64,000 nt of DNA from Fimenecus sp045613685. GTDB taxonomy: Bacteria; Bacillota; Clostridia; Oscillospirales; Acutalibacteraceae. How positions within the stretch are numbered: the first letter of the stretch is position 1; each line of letters begins with the position of its first letter. This document shows, in pieces, positions 9,151 to 18,240 of the stretch. The DNA is taken from contig JAZLBL010000048.1 in assembly GCA_045613685.1 (NCBI GenBank), positions 1-64,000 on the forward strand. The letters run 5' to 3'. The position numbers and the translations under genes were made by a program. The notes under the pieces were generated by a model, which was given only the letters and a program-made list of their open reading frames with translations, did not search any database and was not told where the DNA came from.

Positions 9151-10053
9151 ATGAGTAAAAAACTTTTGCTTATTGTAAATCCCACGGCGGGCAAACGCAA
9201 AGCAACTGACTATTTACCACAAATTGTGTCAAAACTTGAAAAAGCAGATTTTGAGGTAGTAACACGCTACACAGAAATTGATAAAAATGCAACTGTTGTT
9301 ACTCGTGAATATGGCAGAGGTAATGATGTCATTGTCTGTGTTGGTGGTGACGGCACACTCAAAGAAACAATCTGCGGTGTTATGGAATTAGACCTTGATT
9401 GTCAAATAGGTTATATTCCACTTGGCACAACAAATGACTTTGCTCATTCTTTGCACATTCCAACAGATGCCTTAAAAGCAGTTGATGCAATTATTGATGG
9501 TGACGAAATGAAAGTTGACATCGGTGATTTTTGTGGTAAAGAACAGTTTATCTATGTTTCTTGTTTCGGCAATTTCTGCGACGTTTCTTATAAAGCAAAG
9601 CAGAGCCTAAAAAATAAAATAGGTCGTGGCGCATATTATTGGGAAACAGTTAAAGAAGTTCACAAGATTAAGGGATATAAAGCAAAAATTGAGTGTGACG
9701 ACGGTGAAATCATAGAAGGCAAATTCTTCTATGGTGGTGTTTCAAACTCATATTCTGTAGCAGGTTTTCCTGTGCTTAAAAAAGCAGGGGTAAAATTTGA
9801 TGATGGCTATCATGAATTAGCACTTATCAGAATGCCAAAAAATCCTATGGACCTTGTTACTATCATCAGGGATATGTTCATCACAAGAGATGTGCTTCAC
9901 AATGAAAATCTTGTGTTAAGACATGGCAAAAACTTTAAATTCTATTTTGATGATGAAATTGACTGGACTCTTGACGGTGAAAGTGGTGGCAAACACAAAT
10001 TTGTTCAGGTTACCACAAAAGAAAATGCTGTCAGAATTTTAGTTGACGATTAA
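9151..10053 (+). CDS. Diacylglycerol kinase-fold lipid kinase (YegS/BmrU family)
   Basis: A 300-residue cytoplasmic kinase that probably phosphorylates diacylglycerol or a related lipid. VNPTAGK at the N-terminus and the nucleotide-binding CVGGDGTLKE with GGDGT near residue 65 are diagnostic, followed by IPLGTTNDFAHSL. The ATG lies one base after the glyS stop, and the preceding GGAG site is inside glyS, so translation is probably coupled. DgkB-type enzymes recycle diacylglycerol from lipoteichoic acid synthesis; bacterial homologues vary in substrate. A terminator follows directly. Confidence 0.85.
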   Translation: MSKKLLLIVNPTAGKRKATDYLPQIVSKLEKADFEVVTRYTEIDKNATVVTREYGRGNDVIVCVGGDGTLKETICGVMELDLDCQIGYIPLGTTNDFAHSLHIPTDALKAVDAIIDGDEMKVDIGDFCGKEQFIYVSCFGNFCDVSYKAKQSLKNKIGRGAYYWETVKEVHKIKGYKAKIECDDGEIIEGKFFYGGVSNSYSVAGFPVLKKAGVKFDDGYHELALIRMPKNPMDLVTIIRDMFITRDVLHNENLVLRHGKNFKFYFDDEIDWTLDGESGGKHKFVQVTTKENAVRILVDD

Positions 10054-10062
10054 AAAAGAAAG

Positions 10063-10092
10063 TCTGCATTATTCTTTAATGCAGATTTTTTT
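10063..10092 (+). terminator. Terminator after the lipid kinase gene
   Basis: TCTGCATTA pairs with TAATGCAGA across a 5-base loop and is followed by seven T residues. Confidence 0.85.
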
Positions 10093-10107
10093 GACGGAGA
10101 AATTATT

Positions 10108-11817
10108 ATGAAGATAAAACTTGAAAATTCAATTTTCAAAAATTCACAAAAAATCGGTGAAGAAGTGCTTTTCAAACTTTCTGCTGACCGACTTTTAGCG
10201 CCTGTATATGAAGCAATGGGCAAAACACTAAAAGCCGAGCGTTATGGTGGTTGGGAAGCAAAGGGTATTTCAGGGCATACGTTGGGGCACTATATGACTG
10301 CTCTCGCACTTTGCTATGAAACAACCGAAAACTCAAAGGCAAAAGAAATTACCGACTATGTTGTTGATGAATTAGCATCATTACAACAAGAAAATGGATA
10401 TGTTTGTGGATTCCCTGAAAAAGAAGGTTTTTCAGGCGTATTCAATAATCCTGAATCTTTCACATCAGGTGGATTTGACCTTGCAGGTTGGTGGGTACCA
10501 TATTATACTCTTCATAAAATCTTCCGTGGACTTATTGATATCTATGAAAAAACAGAAAATCAAAAAGCATTAGAAGTTGTTTCAAAATTAGGTGTATGGG
10601 TTTATAACACAATGTCAACTCTTAATGATGACCAAAGAAAACGAGTGCTTAAATGTGAATATGGTGGTATGAATCAGGTTTTATCTCGTCTTTATAAATT
10701 GACAGGCGACGAGAGACTCAAAAAAGCATCAGAATTTTTCTGCGAAGAAGAATTGCTTTTGCCGCTTTCACAAAAACAAGATGTTTTGACAGGTAAGCAC
10801 GCAAATACACAAATCCCAAAAGTTGTTGGTGCATTAGAAATGTACAACAATGGTGGAGAAAGCTATTTATATGACAGTGCCAAATTCTTTTTTGATACTG
10901 TCAATGAAAATCGCAGTTATGCAATCGGTGGCAATAGCGTAAGTGAGCATTTTCACGATTTACACACTGAACCACTTGAAACAAACACCTGCGAAACATG
11001 CAATTCCAACAATATGTTAGTGCTTGCACGAGAGCTTTTTAATTTGGATAAAGACTCGAAATACTATGATTATTGCGAAAGAGTTTTATATAATCACATT
11101 CTTGCATCACAAGACGAAACAGGAATGAAAACATATTTTGTGGGGCTTAAAAGTGGTCATTTCAAAGTCTTTTCAACTCTTGAAGACTCATTCTGGTGCT
11201 GCTTTGGGTCGGGACTCGAAAATCCATTCACATATAATCAACATATATATAATGAATGTGAGAATGAGTTATATGTGAATTTATATATTCCGTCAGTTGT
11301 TGAAGGCGAAGATTTCTCTGCAAAACTTAATAGCGAATATCCATATGGTGAAAAAGCAGAGTTTATCATAAATGCAGATACAAGTAAAACTATCTGTTTC
11401 AGAAAACCTTATTGGTGTGATGATTTTTCAGTTGAATATAATGGTAAGATTTATATTGAAACTGAAAAAGGCTATATTAAAATAAAAGGTGAGTTTAAAA
11501 AAGGCGATACCTTTAAAATCAACTTACCAATGAAAATAAAAATTCATCATAAGCGTGATGATGAAAAGCAAGTGTATTTCACATTTGGTGGGGTTGTTTT
11601 AGCTGAAAGACTTGGTAGAGAGAATTTTCCAGAAGATGACCACGCGAAAGGTGAAAACGATTTGACCAATTATGAGGGAATTGAAGTTTCGCCAATTTCA
11701 AATACTAATATATATAGTATAGATAATTTGAAATTTTCACTTGACGGTCACACGCTTGAACCTTTTTATGATATAATGCACGAGAGATACAGAGTTTATT
11801 TTGAAATTAAGGACTGA
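10108..11817 (+). CDS. GH127 beta-L-arabinofuranosidase-like enzyme
   Basis: A 569-residue cytoplasmic protein (no signal peptide) with an (alpha/alpha)6 barrel, family GH127/DUF1680. The unusual Cys/Glu zinc centre known from this family is visible: CETC near residue 298 supplies Glu and Cys, and FWCCFGSG near 370 supplies the paired Cys, one of which is the nucleophile in characterised members. HDLHTEPLETN precedes it. The enzyme would release beta-L-arabinofuranose from plant hydroxyproline-rich glycoproteins or arabinan-derived oligosaccharides. It lies 4 bp before nrdG, so it shares a message with an unrelated gene. A GH51 arabinofuranosidase occurs elsewhere in the window. Confidence 0.88.
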   Translation: MKIKLENSIFKNSQKIGEEVLFKLSADRLLAPVYEAMGKTLKAERYGGWEAKGISGHTLGHYMTALALCYETTENSKAKEITDYVVDELASLQQENGYVCGFPEKEGFSGVFNNPESFTSGGFDLAGWWVPYYTLHKIFRGLIDIYEKTENQKALEVVSKLGVWVYNTMSTLNDDQRKRVLKCEYGGMNQVLSRLYKLTGDERLKKASEFFCEEELLLPLSQKQDVLTGKHANTQIPKVVGALEMYNNGGESYLYDSAKFFFDTVNENRSYAIGGNSVSEHFHDLHTEPLETNTCETCNSNNMLVLARELFNLDKDSKYYDYCERVLYNHILASQDETGMKTYFVGLKSGHFKVFSTLEDSFWCCFGSGLENPFTYNQHIYNECENELYVNLYIPSVVEGEDFSAKLNSEYPYGEKAEFIINADTSKTICFRKPYWCDDFSVEYNGKIYIETEKGYIKIKGEFKKGDTFKINLPMKIKIHHKRDDEKQVYFTFGGVVLAERLGRENFPEDDHAKGENDLTNYEGIEVSPISNTNIYSIDNLKFSLDGHTLEPFYDIMHERYRVYFEIKD

Positions 11818-11821
11818 TAAT

Positions 11822-12511
11822 ATGCTCATTAAAGGATTACAAAAATTAACACTTTTAGATTACCCTGGTAAAATGGCTTGCACAGTTTTTACTGCTGGTT
11901 GCAATTTCCGTTGCCCATTTTGTCATAATGCTTCTTTGGTAACTAATATTGATGAAGAGAGAATAAGCGAAGACGAATTTTTAAGTTTTCTTCAAAAAAG
12001 ACAGGGAATTATTGATGGCGTTTGTATAACAGGTGGTGAGCCAACACTTCAACCAGACTTGAAAGAATTACTTAAAAAAATCAAGGATTTGGGTTATAGT
12101 GTTAAACTTGATACAAATGGTTATCGCCCCGAAGTACTCAAAGATATTGTTAATAGTGGACTTGTTGACTATGTTGCAATGGATATTAAGAATTCACAAG
12201 CAAAATATGCTTTGACTGTTGGACTTGATAGTTTTGATATTACAAAAATCAATGAAAGTGTTGAGTTTTTAATGAGTGGTGTGGTGGATTATGAATTCCG
12301 CACAACCATCGTTAAAGAATTGCACACAGAAGACGATATACAAGATATAGTGTCTTGGATTAAAGGTGCAAAAAAATACTTTTTGCAAGGTTTTAGTGAT
12401 TCAGGAGACCTCATTTGTTCAGGTTATAGCGGATATGACAAAACAGAACTTCAAAAACTGTTGAATATTGCCAAAAATGATTTATCTGTAACAGAATTGA
12501 GAGGAATTTAA
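11822..12511 (+). CDS. nrdG: Anaerobic ribonucleotide reductase activating enzyme
   Basis: A 229-residue radical SAM enzyme that installs the glycyl radical on NrdD. The CX3CX2C cluster motif is Cys27, Cys31 and Cys34 (CNFRCPFC), followed by the GGEP SAM-binding loop near residue 74. I use the ATG with AAGGA 8 bp upstream; an in-frame TTG 21 bp earlier overlaps the GH127 gene. It precedes nrdD, the reverse of the common nrdD-nrdG order. Since nrdD has its own promoter, the two may be regulated differently. Confidence 0.9.
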   Translation: MLIKGLQKLTLLDYPGKMACTVFTAGCNFRCPFCHNASLVTNIDEERISEDEFLSFLQKRQGIIDGVCITGGEPTLQPDLKELLKKIKDLGYSVKLDTNGYRPEVLKDIVNSGLVDYVAMDIKNSQAKYALTVGLDSFDITKINESVEFLMSGVVDYEFRTTIVKELHTEDDIQDIVSWIKGAKKYFLQGFSDSGDLICSGYSGYDKTELQKLLNIAKNDLSVTELRGI

Positions 12512-12542
12512 CACATTATCTTGTGTTTAAAATTTAAAAAAA

Positions 12543-12595
12543 TCACAATATATTGTGTTTGTCCTATTGACAAACACAATATTTTTTTATATACT
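12543..12595 (+). promoter_or_regulatory. NrdR-box pair overlapping the nrdD promoter
   Basis: Two NrdR-like boxes start 31 bp apart, three helical turns. Box 1, TCACAATATATTGTGT at 12543-12558, matches the known consensus ACACWATATWTWGTGT at all but one position. Box 2, ACACAATATTTTTTTA at 12574-12589, keeps the left half. Between and over them is an excellent promoter: TTGACA at 12567-12572, 17-bp spacer, TATACT at 12590-12595, so box 2 fills the spacer. The flanking AATATTGTGTTTGTC dyad can also fold as a hairpin and might end the nrdG message. NrdR would repress in response to ATP/dATP levels; nrdR itself is not in the window. Confidence 0.8.
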
Positions 12596-12633
12596 AATAC
12601 ACGAACCGAAAATTTTCAAAGGGGGACGTATTT

Positions 12634-15009
12634 ATGTATAACGTAATTAAAAGAGACGGCAAAATCGCAGAATTTGATTTAGTAAAAATCTCAGAAGCTA
12701 TCAAGCTTGCATTTGAAGCACAAGAAACCGAGTACAATGACAATATTATCGACTTTTTAGCACTTAAAGTTACTGCTGACTTCGCTTCAAAAATCAAGGA
12801 CCATCAAATCGCAGTTGAAGACATTCAAGATAGCGTTGAATCTGTTCTTGTTCAGGCAGGTTATGGTGAAGTTGCAAAAGCATATATCCTTTATCGTCGT
12901 CAGAGAGAAAAAGTTCGTAACCTTAATACAACTTTGGTTGACTATAAGGCTATTATCGACAACTATCTCAATGTTAATGACTGGCGTGTTAAAGAAAACT
13001 CAACAGTTACATATTCAGTTGGTGGTTTGATTCTTTCAAACTCAGGTGCTGTTACAGCTAACTATTGGCTTTCAGAAATTTATGATGATGAAATCGGCAG
13101 CGCTCACAGAAATGCTGACATTCATATTCACGACCTTTCAATGCTCACAGGTTACTGTGCAGGTTGGACACTTAAACAGCTTATTCAAGAAGGTCTTGGC
13201 GGTGTTCCAGGCAAAATCACATCAGCCCCTGCTGCTCACCTTTCAACACTCTGCAACCAGATGGTTAACTTCCTTGGCATTATGCAGAACGAATGGGCAG
13301 GTGCTCAGGCTTTCTCATCATTTGATACATATCTCGCACCTTTTGTAAAGGTTGATAACCTTTCATATAAAGAAGTTAAACAATGCATTCAGTCATTCAT
13401 CTATGGTGTTAACACTCCTTCAAGATGGGGTACACAATCACCATTCACAAACATCACACTTGACTGGACAGTTCCAAACGACCTTGCAGAACTCAACTGT
13501 ATCGTTGGTGGCAAGGAAATGGACTTCAAATATAAAGATTGTAAAGCTGAAATGGATATGGTTAACAAAGCATTCATTGAAGTTATGGTTGAAGGCGATG
13601 CTAACGGTCGTGGTTTCCAATACCCAATTCCAACATATTCAATTACTCGTGATTTTGACTGGTCAGAATCAGAGAATAACAAGCTTCTCTTCGAAATGAC
13701 TGCAAAATATGGTACACCATATTTCTCAAACTATATTAACAGTGATATGGAACCATCAGACGTTCGTTCAATGTGCTGCCGTCTTCGTCTTGACCTTCGT
13801 GAACTTCGCAAGAAGTCAGGTGGTTTCTTCGGTAGTGGTGAATCAACAGGTTCAGTTGGTGTTGTTACAATCAACTTGCCAAGAATTGCTTATCTTGCAA
13901 AGGATGAAGCAGAGTTTTATGCTCGTCTTGATAAGATGATGGATATTTCTGCTCGTTCACTTAAAGTTAAGCGTGACGTTATCACAAAACTTCTCGACGC
14001 AGGTCTTTATCCATATACAAAGAGATACCTCGGCACATTCAACAACCACTTCTCAACAATCGGTCTTGTTGGTATGAACGAAGTTGGTCTTAATGCTAAA
14101 TGGCTTCAGGCTGATATGACAACAGCAAAGACTCAGCAGTTTGCAAAAGATGTTCTTAACCACATGAGAGAAAGACTTTCTGACTATCAGGAACTCTATG
14201 GTGACCTTTATAACCTTGAAGCAACTCCTGCAGAGTCAACAGCATTCCGTCTTGCTAAACATGACCTTAAATACTATCCAGACATCATCACAGCAGGCTG
14301 TGAAAAGAATCAGACACCTTACTATACAAACAGTTCACACCTTCCTGTTGGTTATACTCAGGATATCTTTGAAGCACTTGATATGCAAGATGAACTTCAC
14401 ACACTCTACACATCAGGTACTGTTTTCCACGCATTCCTTGGTGAAAAACTTCCTGATTGGAAATCTTGTGCAGACCTTGTAAAGAAGATTGCATCAAATT
14501 ACAGACTTCCTTACTATTCAATTTCTCCAATCTATTCAATCTGTAAGAACCACGGCTACATTGCAGGTGAAGCATTCACTTGCCCAGAATGTGGTGAAGA
14601 AGCAGAAGTTTATTCAAGAATTACTGGTTACTATCGTCCTGTTAAGAACTGGAACGACGGTAAAGCACAGGAATATAAGGACAGAAAAGTTTATAATATC
14701 GCTGAATCTACAGAACCACACAACACACCAGTAGAAGAAGTTTGTGCTTGTGATGAAGTTAAAGTAGAAGCAGAAGATAAGATTATCCTTTTCGCAACAA
14801 GAACTTGCCCAAACTGTAAGATGGCTGTTCAGTTCCTTAACAAAGCAGGAATTGCATTTGAAGAAATCTTCGCAGACGAAAATGCAGAAATGGCAGCTAA
14901 GTTCGAAATCCGTCAAGCACCAACACTTGTTGTAATCAAGGGTGGCGTTGCTGAAAAAATTGTAAACCTTTCAAACATCAAAGGTTTCATTGAAAACTAC
15001 AATAAATAA
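12634..15009 (+). CDS. nrdD: Anaerobic ribonucleoside-triphosphate reductase with C-terminal redoxin domain
   Basis: A 791-residue class III ribonucleotide reductase, making dNTPs without oxygen. An ATP-cone regulatory domain occupies residues 1-95, then the ten-stranded barrel catalytic domain with MCCRLRLDLREL near 385. A Cys cluster (SIC ... CPEC, about 635-655) is the expected zinc site, and RITGYYRP carries the glycyl radical near Gly665. After it comes an unusual extension: a glutaredoxin/thioredoxin-like domain (residues about 715-791) with CPNC at Cys725 and Cys728 and a cis-Pro QAPT motif. This fits enzymes reduced by a redoxin rather than formate, and trxB follows 12 bp later. A GGGG site precedes the ATG. 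Confidence 0.95.
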   Translation: MYNVIKRDGKIAEFDLVKISEAIKLAFEAQETEYNDNIIDFLALKVTADFASKIKDHQIAVEDIQDSVESVLVQAGYGEVAKAYILYRRQREKVRNLNTTLVDYKAIIDNYLNVNDWRVKENSTVTYSVGGLILSNSGAVTANYWLSEIYDDEIGSAHRNADIHIHDLSMLTGYCAGWTLKQLIQEGLGGVPGKITSAPAAHLSTLCNQMVNFLGIMQNEWAGAQAFSSFDTYLAPFVKVDNLSYKEVKQCIQSFIYGVNTPSRWGTQSPFTNITLDWTVPNDLAELNCIVGGKEMDFKYKDCKAEMDMVNKAFIEVMVEGDANGRGFQYPIPTYSITRDFDWSESENNKLLFEMTAKYGTPYFSNYINSDMEPSDVRSMCCRLRLDLRELRKKSGGFFGSGESTGSVGVVTINLPRIAYLAKDEAEFYARLDKMMDISARSLKVKRDVITKLLDAGLYPYTKRYLGTFNNHFSTIGLVGMNEVGLNAKWLQADMTTAKTQQFAKDVLNHMRERLSDYQELYGDLYNLEATPAESTAFRLAKHDLKYYPDIITAGCEKNQTPYYTNSSHLPVGYTQDIFEALDMQDELHTLYTSGTVFHAFLGEKLPDWKSCADLVKKIASNYRLPYYSISPIYSICKNHGYIAGEAFTCPECGEEAEVYSRITGYYRPVKNWNDGKAQEYKDRKVYNIAESTEPHNTPVEEVCACDEVKVEAEDKIILFATRTCPNCKMAVQFLNKAGIAFEEIFADENAEMAAKFEIRQAPTLVVIKGGVAEKIVNLSNIKGFIENYNK

Positions 15010-15021
15010 GGAGTTTTCATA

Positions 15022-15933
15022 ATGTACGATATAATTGTTGTGGGTGCAGGTCCTGCGGGACTTACAGCTGCACTCTATGCAAGACGAGCAGAAAAAACTG
15101 TGCTCGTTATAGAAAAATCAACTTTCGGTGGTCAGATTACACACTCACCAAGAGTTGAGAATTATCCAGGCTTTGCCGTTATGAGTGGCGTTGAATTTGC
15201 TGACAAACTCATTGAACAAGTGCTTGGTCAGGGTGCAGAAATCGAAATGGACTGTGTTACCGGTATTTCCGGTAGCACAGGAGATTTTACTGTAACAACT
15301 GAAGGTGGCGAGTTCAAGGGCAAGACAGTTATTATTGCAACTGGCTCACACCACAGACAGTTAGGTCTCGACAGAGAAAACGATTTCACAGGCGAAGGCA
15401 TTTCATATTGTGCAGTTTGCGATGGTGCTTTTTATAGAAATCAAACAGTTGCAATCGTCGGTGGTGGTAACACTGCTTTGCAAGAAGCAGTAATGCTCTC
15501 TGACATCTGCACAAAGGTATATGTTGTTCAAAATCTCGATTTTCTCACAGGTGAACAGAAACTGCAGAATGCTGTAAACGAGAAAGAGAATATCGAAGTG
15601 ATTTTGGGCACAACAGTTGCAGAAATTCTTGGGGACACAGAGTTCAAAGGCCTTGCACTTGATACAAAGGGCGAAAGATATGAACTTTTAGTTGACGGTG
15701 TGTTTGTTGCAATCGGTCAACAACCTGAAAATGAACCATTCAAAGATGTTGTTAAACTCAATGATTATGGCTATGTAATTTCAGGTGAAGATTGTTTGCC
15801 AGAAGCTACCGAATCAGGAATTTTTGTAGCAGGGGATTGCCGCACAAAAGCAATCCGTCAAGTTACAACAGCAACTGCAGATGGCGCAGTAGCAGCCCTT
15901 GCAGCTTGCAGAGTTGTAGATTCACTTAAATAA
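15022..15933 (+). CDS. trxB: Thioredoxin-disulfide reductase
   Basis: A 303-residue NADPH/FAD flavoprotein. The FAD-binding VVGAGPAGLTAALYARR is at the N-terminus, the redox-active CAVC is at Cys130 and Cys133, the NAD(P)-binding GGGNTALQEAVMLSD is near 150, and the FAD-binding FVAGDCRTKAIRQVTTA is near residue 270. It is placed 12 bp after nrdD with GGAG before its ATG, so the two are co-transcribed. The likely partner is the redoxin domain fused to NrdD, which would close an electron route from NADPH to ribonucleotide reduction. Confidence 0.95.
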   Translation: MYDIIVVGAGPAGLTAALYARRAEKTVLVIEKSTFGGQITHSPRVENYPGFAVMSGVEFADKLIEQVLGQGAEIEMDCVTGISGSTGDFTVTTEGGEFKGKTVIIATGSHHRQLGLDRENDFTGEGISYCAVCDGAFYRNQTVAIVGGGNTALQEAVMLSDICTKVYVVQNLDFLTGEQKLQNAVNEKENIEVILGTTVAEILGDTEFKGLALDTKGERYELLVDGVFVAIGQQPENEPFKDVVKLNDYGYVISGEDCLPEATESGIFVAGDCRTKAIRQVTTATADGAVAALAACRVVDSLK

Positions 15934-15941
15934 ACAAAAAC

Positions 15942-15976
15942 ACCACTTAATCTTAATTGATTAGGTGGTATTTTTA
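15942..15976 (+). terminator. Terminator after trxB
   Basis: ACCACTTAATC at 15942-15952 pairs with GATTAGGTGGT at 15959-15969, followed by a T run. Confidence 0.85.
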
Positions 15977-16048
15977 TGCCCAAATTGACAAAGAGTCTAT
16001 TAAATGTTATATTTATAGCAGTATTTTTTATAAAAGAGCGTGATAATC

Positions 16049-17701
16049 TTGGGTGAAAGATTTAAAAAGGCAATCGGTGTTGAAGGCACTTTCAAAGATA
16101 CCGTTATGCCAATGATAAATTACTGCTACACCAACATTTTCTTGGGTGGTGCAGGTTATATTATCTCTATGTATTTCAGCATTTTCTTAACACGAGTTGT
16201 AGGGCTTGATATAAGATATGCTGGATTCATCACTATGATTGCAGTTATCTGGGATGGTATTAATGACCCAATTATGGGTATTATTACTGACCGTACCCGT
16301 TCAAAATTCGGCAGACATAGGGCATATCTCAAATGGGGTATTCCTTTTGTGTTTGTTTCATACATATTGCTATGGAACTCATTCGGTCTTGATGGTGAAA
16401 ATCACCCATATGCAACTGTTGCTTATTTTGTGTTTGCATATGTGCTTTATAAAACTGCATACACAATTATTGCAGTTCCACACACAGCAATGCTTCCTGA
16501 ACTTGCACCTGAATATAACAAGAGAACACAATATACATCAGTCAGCTATATTTTCAACTCTTGTGGAATGATTCCGTCATATATCATTCTTCTTATCTTG
16601 CTTGCAGTTTTCGGATTCTCAGATGGGCTCACAAGAGAATCAAAAACACCTTTCTTTGTTGCAGGTATCATTCTCGCAACAATGTATAGTGTGGCTATCT
16701 ATGGCACATTCAAGCTTGTTAAAGAGCCAAGCTCATTAGATATGAAAAATGAGCCACTCGATATTAAATATGCTATCAAAGAATATGTTGATGTTTTCAA
16801 AAGCCGTTCATTCAGACAATATTTCGGTATCAGCTTTTTCTGGGAAATGGCAAGAAGCTTCTATTCAACAACATATATTTATTATGTGACATTCCTTGCA
16901 AATCAATATAAATTCTATCCACTTTTTAATACCTTTGCAGGCATTTTTGAGTCAGCGGCATTCCCGCTTAACTACGCACTCACTATGAAACACGGCAAGA
17001 AAAAATGTGGCACAATCGTAACACCGTTTATGATTTTAGGTCTTGCCATCGGTCTTGTGGTTACTGCAAGTCAACCTGGCACATCAAAAGCAACATTTAT
17101 GCTTATGTTGATGCTTGCAGGTACAATTCTCTATCCATTTGGTATGAGTGGAATAGGTTTTGTTTGCAACAATGTTTTCCCTGACCTTACAGACGTTGAT
17201 GAGATGATTACAGGACGTCGTCGAGAAGGTGTTGTAGCAACTTGTAACACAATGGTAAAACAGGTTACGGGTGGCATAAATACATTTATTGTAACTCTTA
17301 TTCTTGGTGGATTCGGTCTTGATACAAAAGCCGAAACAACAGAATTTGTTGAACAACCTGATTCAGCAATTTTCGGTATCCGTCTTTGTGTTGCAATTAT
17401 TCCAATGATTGCCGCACTTGTTTCATATATTCTTTTGAGAAACTTCCAAATGACAAAAGAAGACCATACGATGATTCGTGCTGCTATTGCAACAAAGCAT
17501 AAATATGGTAGCGTAACTTTAACCGATGAAGAAAAAGACCGTTGCTATGTACTCACTGGTCACAAGTTAGAAAACACTTGGTTGGGCAAAGACAATGATG
17601 AGAGTCAGGGTCATACACTTAAAAAGGATGAAAACGGCAATTATATCATTCTTTTGGAAAAAGAAGCAGAGAAAAAAGCATTGATGGCAAATGCAGAATA
17701 G
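16049..17701 (+). CDS. GPH-family sugar:cation symporter
   Basis: A membrane carrier of about 550 residues in the MelB-like GPH branch. The family motif AVIWDGINDPIMGIITDRTR lies near residue 67, and RSKFGRHRAYLKWG follows. After the last span comes a charged cytoplasmic tail of about 80 residues, longer than in most GPH carriers, which may be regulatory. The start is uncertain: TTG at 16049 (MGERFKKAIG...) is better spaced from AAGAG than GTG at 16040. It is followed at once by a small membrane gene in the same unit. The substrate is unknown; GPH carriers move glycosides, pentosides or hexuronides. Confidence 0.82.
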   Translation: MGERFKKAIGVEGTFKDTVMPMINYCYTNIFLGGAGYIISMYFSIFLTRVVGLDIRYAGFITMIAVIWDGINDPIMGIITDRTRSKFGRHRAYLKWGIPFVFVSYILLWNSFGLDGENHPYATVAYFVFAYVLYKTAYTIIAVPHTAMLPELAPEYNKRTQYTSVSYIFNSCGMIPSYIILLILLAVFGFSDGLTRESKTPFFVAGIILATMYSVAIYGTFKLVKEPSSLDMKNEPLDIKYAIKEYVDVFKSRSFRQYFGISFFWEMARSFYSTTYIYYVTFLANQYKFYPLFNTFAGIFESAAFPLNYALTMKHGKKKCGTIVTPFMILGLAIGLVVTASQPGTSKATFMLMLMLAGTILYPFGMSGIGFVCNNVFPDLTDVDEMITGRRREGVVATCNTMVKQVTGGINTFIVTLILGGFGLDTKAETTEFVEQPDSAIFGIRLCVAIIPMIAALVSYILLRNFQMTKEDHTMIRAAIATKHKYGSVTLTDEEKDRCYVLTGHKLENTWLGKDNDESQGHTLKKDENGNYIILLEKEAEKKALMANAE

Positions 17702-17711
17702 GAGAATAGCT

Positions 17712-18197
17712 ATGGATAAAATTGATATTAACCAAACACAACCAACAGTAAAAAGAACCAGACATTTTGACATTTTCTTTTATTTCATTCAATGGACTTG
17801 GGGATTTTCTGTAAACATAGTTGGTGGTATTGCGTATCTTATCTGCACAAAACTTTTAGGATATAAACATCAAAAATTCGGCTATGCAAACATTGTTTAT
17901 ATGCCTTGGAATCAGGGCGGACTTTCAATGGGTACATTTATATTTATGAGAGCAGACCATCCTAATAAAGAATGGACATATAACACTCGCATTCACGAAT
18001 ATGGTCACACATGGCAATGCTTGCTCTTAGGACCATATTATTATCCTGTAATTGCAATTCCATCTGTAATATGGTGTCATTGCTTCGCAAAATATAGAGA
18101 AAAGAATAATGTTTCATATTATAAACTCTATTGTGAGAGTTGGGCAAATGCTTGGGGCGAGAAATTTTCACAAATGAAACGAGTTGAAAAAGACTAA
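17712..18197 (+). CDS. Small membrane protein with an HEXXH motif, unknown function
   Basis: Not assignable to a named family by eye. The 161-residue protein has two likely membrane segments, about residues 14-45 and 108-128. Between them is IHEYGHTW near residue 92, an HExxH zinc-metallopeptidase-type motif, and an Asn-Thr-Arg stretch precedes it. A Glu in CESWANAWGEKF further on could be a third ligand. The ATG is 10 bp after the symporter stop with GGAG just before it, so the two genes are coupled. It may be a membrane-bound peptidase-like protein, or the motif may be structural. Homologues of this type occur as short uncharacterised proteins. Confidence 0.6.
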   Translation: MDKIDINQTQPTVKRTRHFDIFFYFIQWTWGFSVNIVGGIAYLICTKLLGYKHQKFGYANIVYMPWNQGGLSMGTFIFMRADHPNKEWTYNTRIHEYGHTWQCLLLGPYYYPVIAIPSVIWCHCFAKYREKNNVSYYKLYCESWANAWGEKFSQMKRVEKD

Positions 18198-18202
18198 ACA
18201 AA

Positions 18203-18236
18203 AAGGGACTTCATAAGAAGTCCCTTAATTCTTTTG
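18203..18236. terminator. Bidirectional terminator between convergent genes
   Basis: AAGGGACTTC pairs with GAAGTCCCTT across an ATAA loop, with T-rich runs on both sides. Confidence 0.85.
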
Positions 18237-18240
18237 GTTA

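Noticed and set aside
12545..12590. Pure terminator reading of the dyad before nrdD
   Set aside because: The same bases form two NrdR-like boxes in exact spacing and a consensus -35/-10 pair, which explains them better; partial termination of nrdG cannot be excluded.
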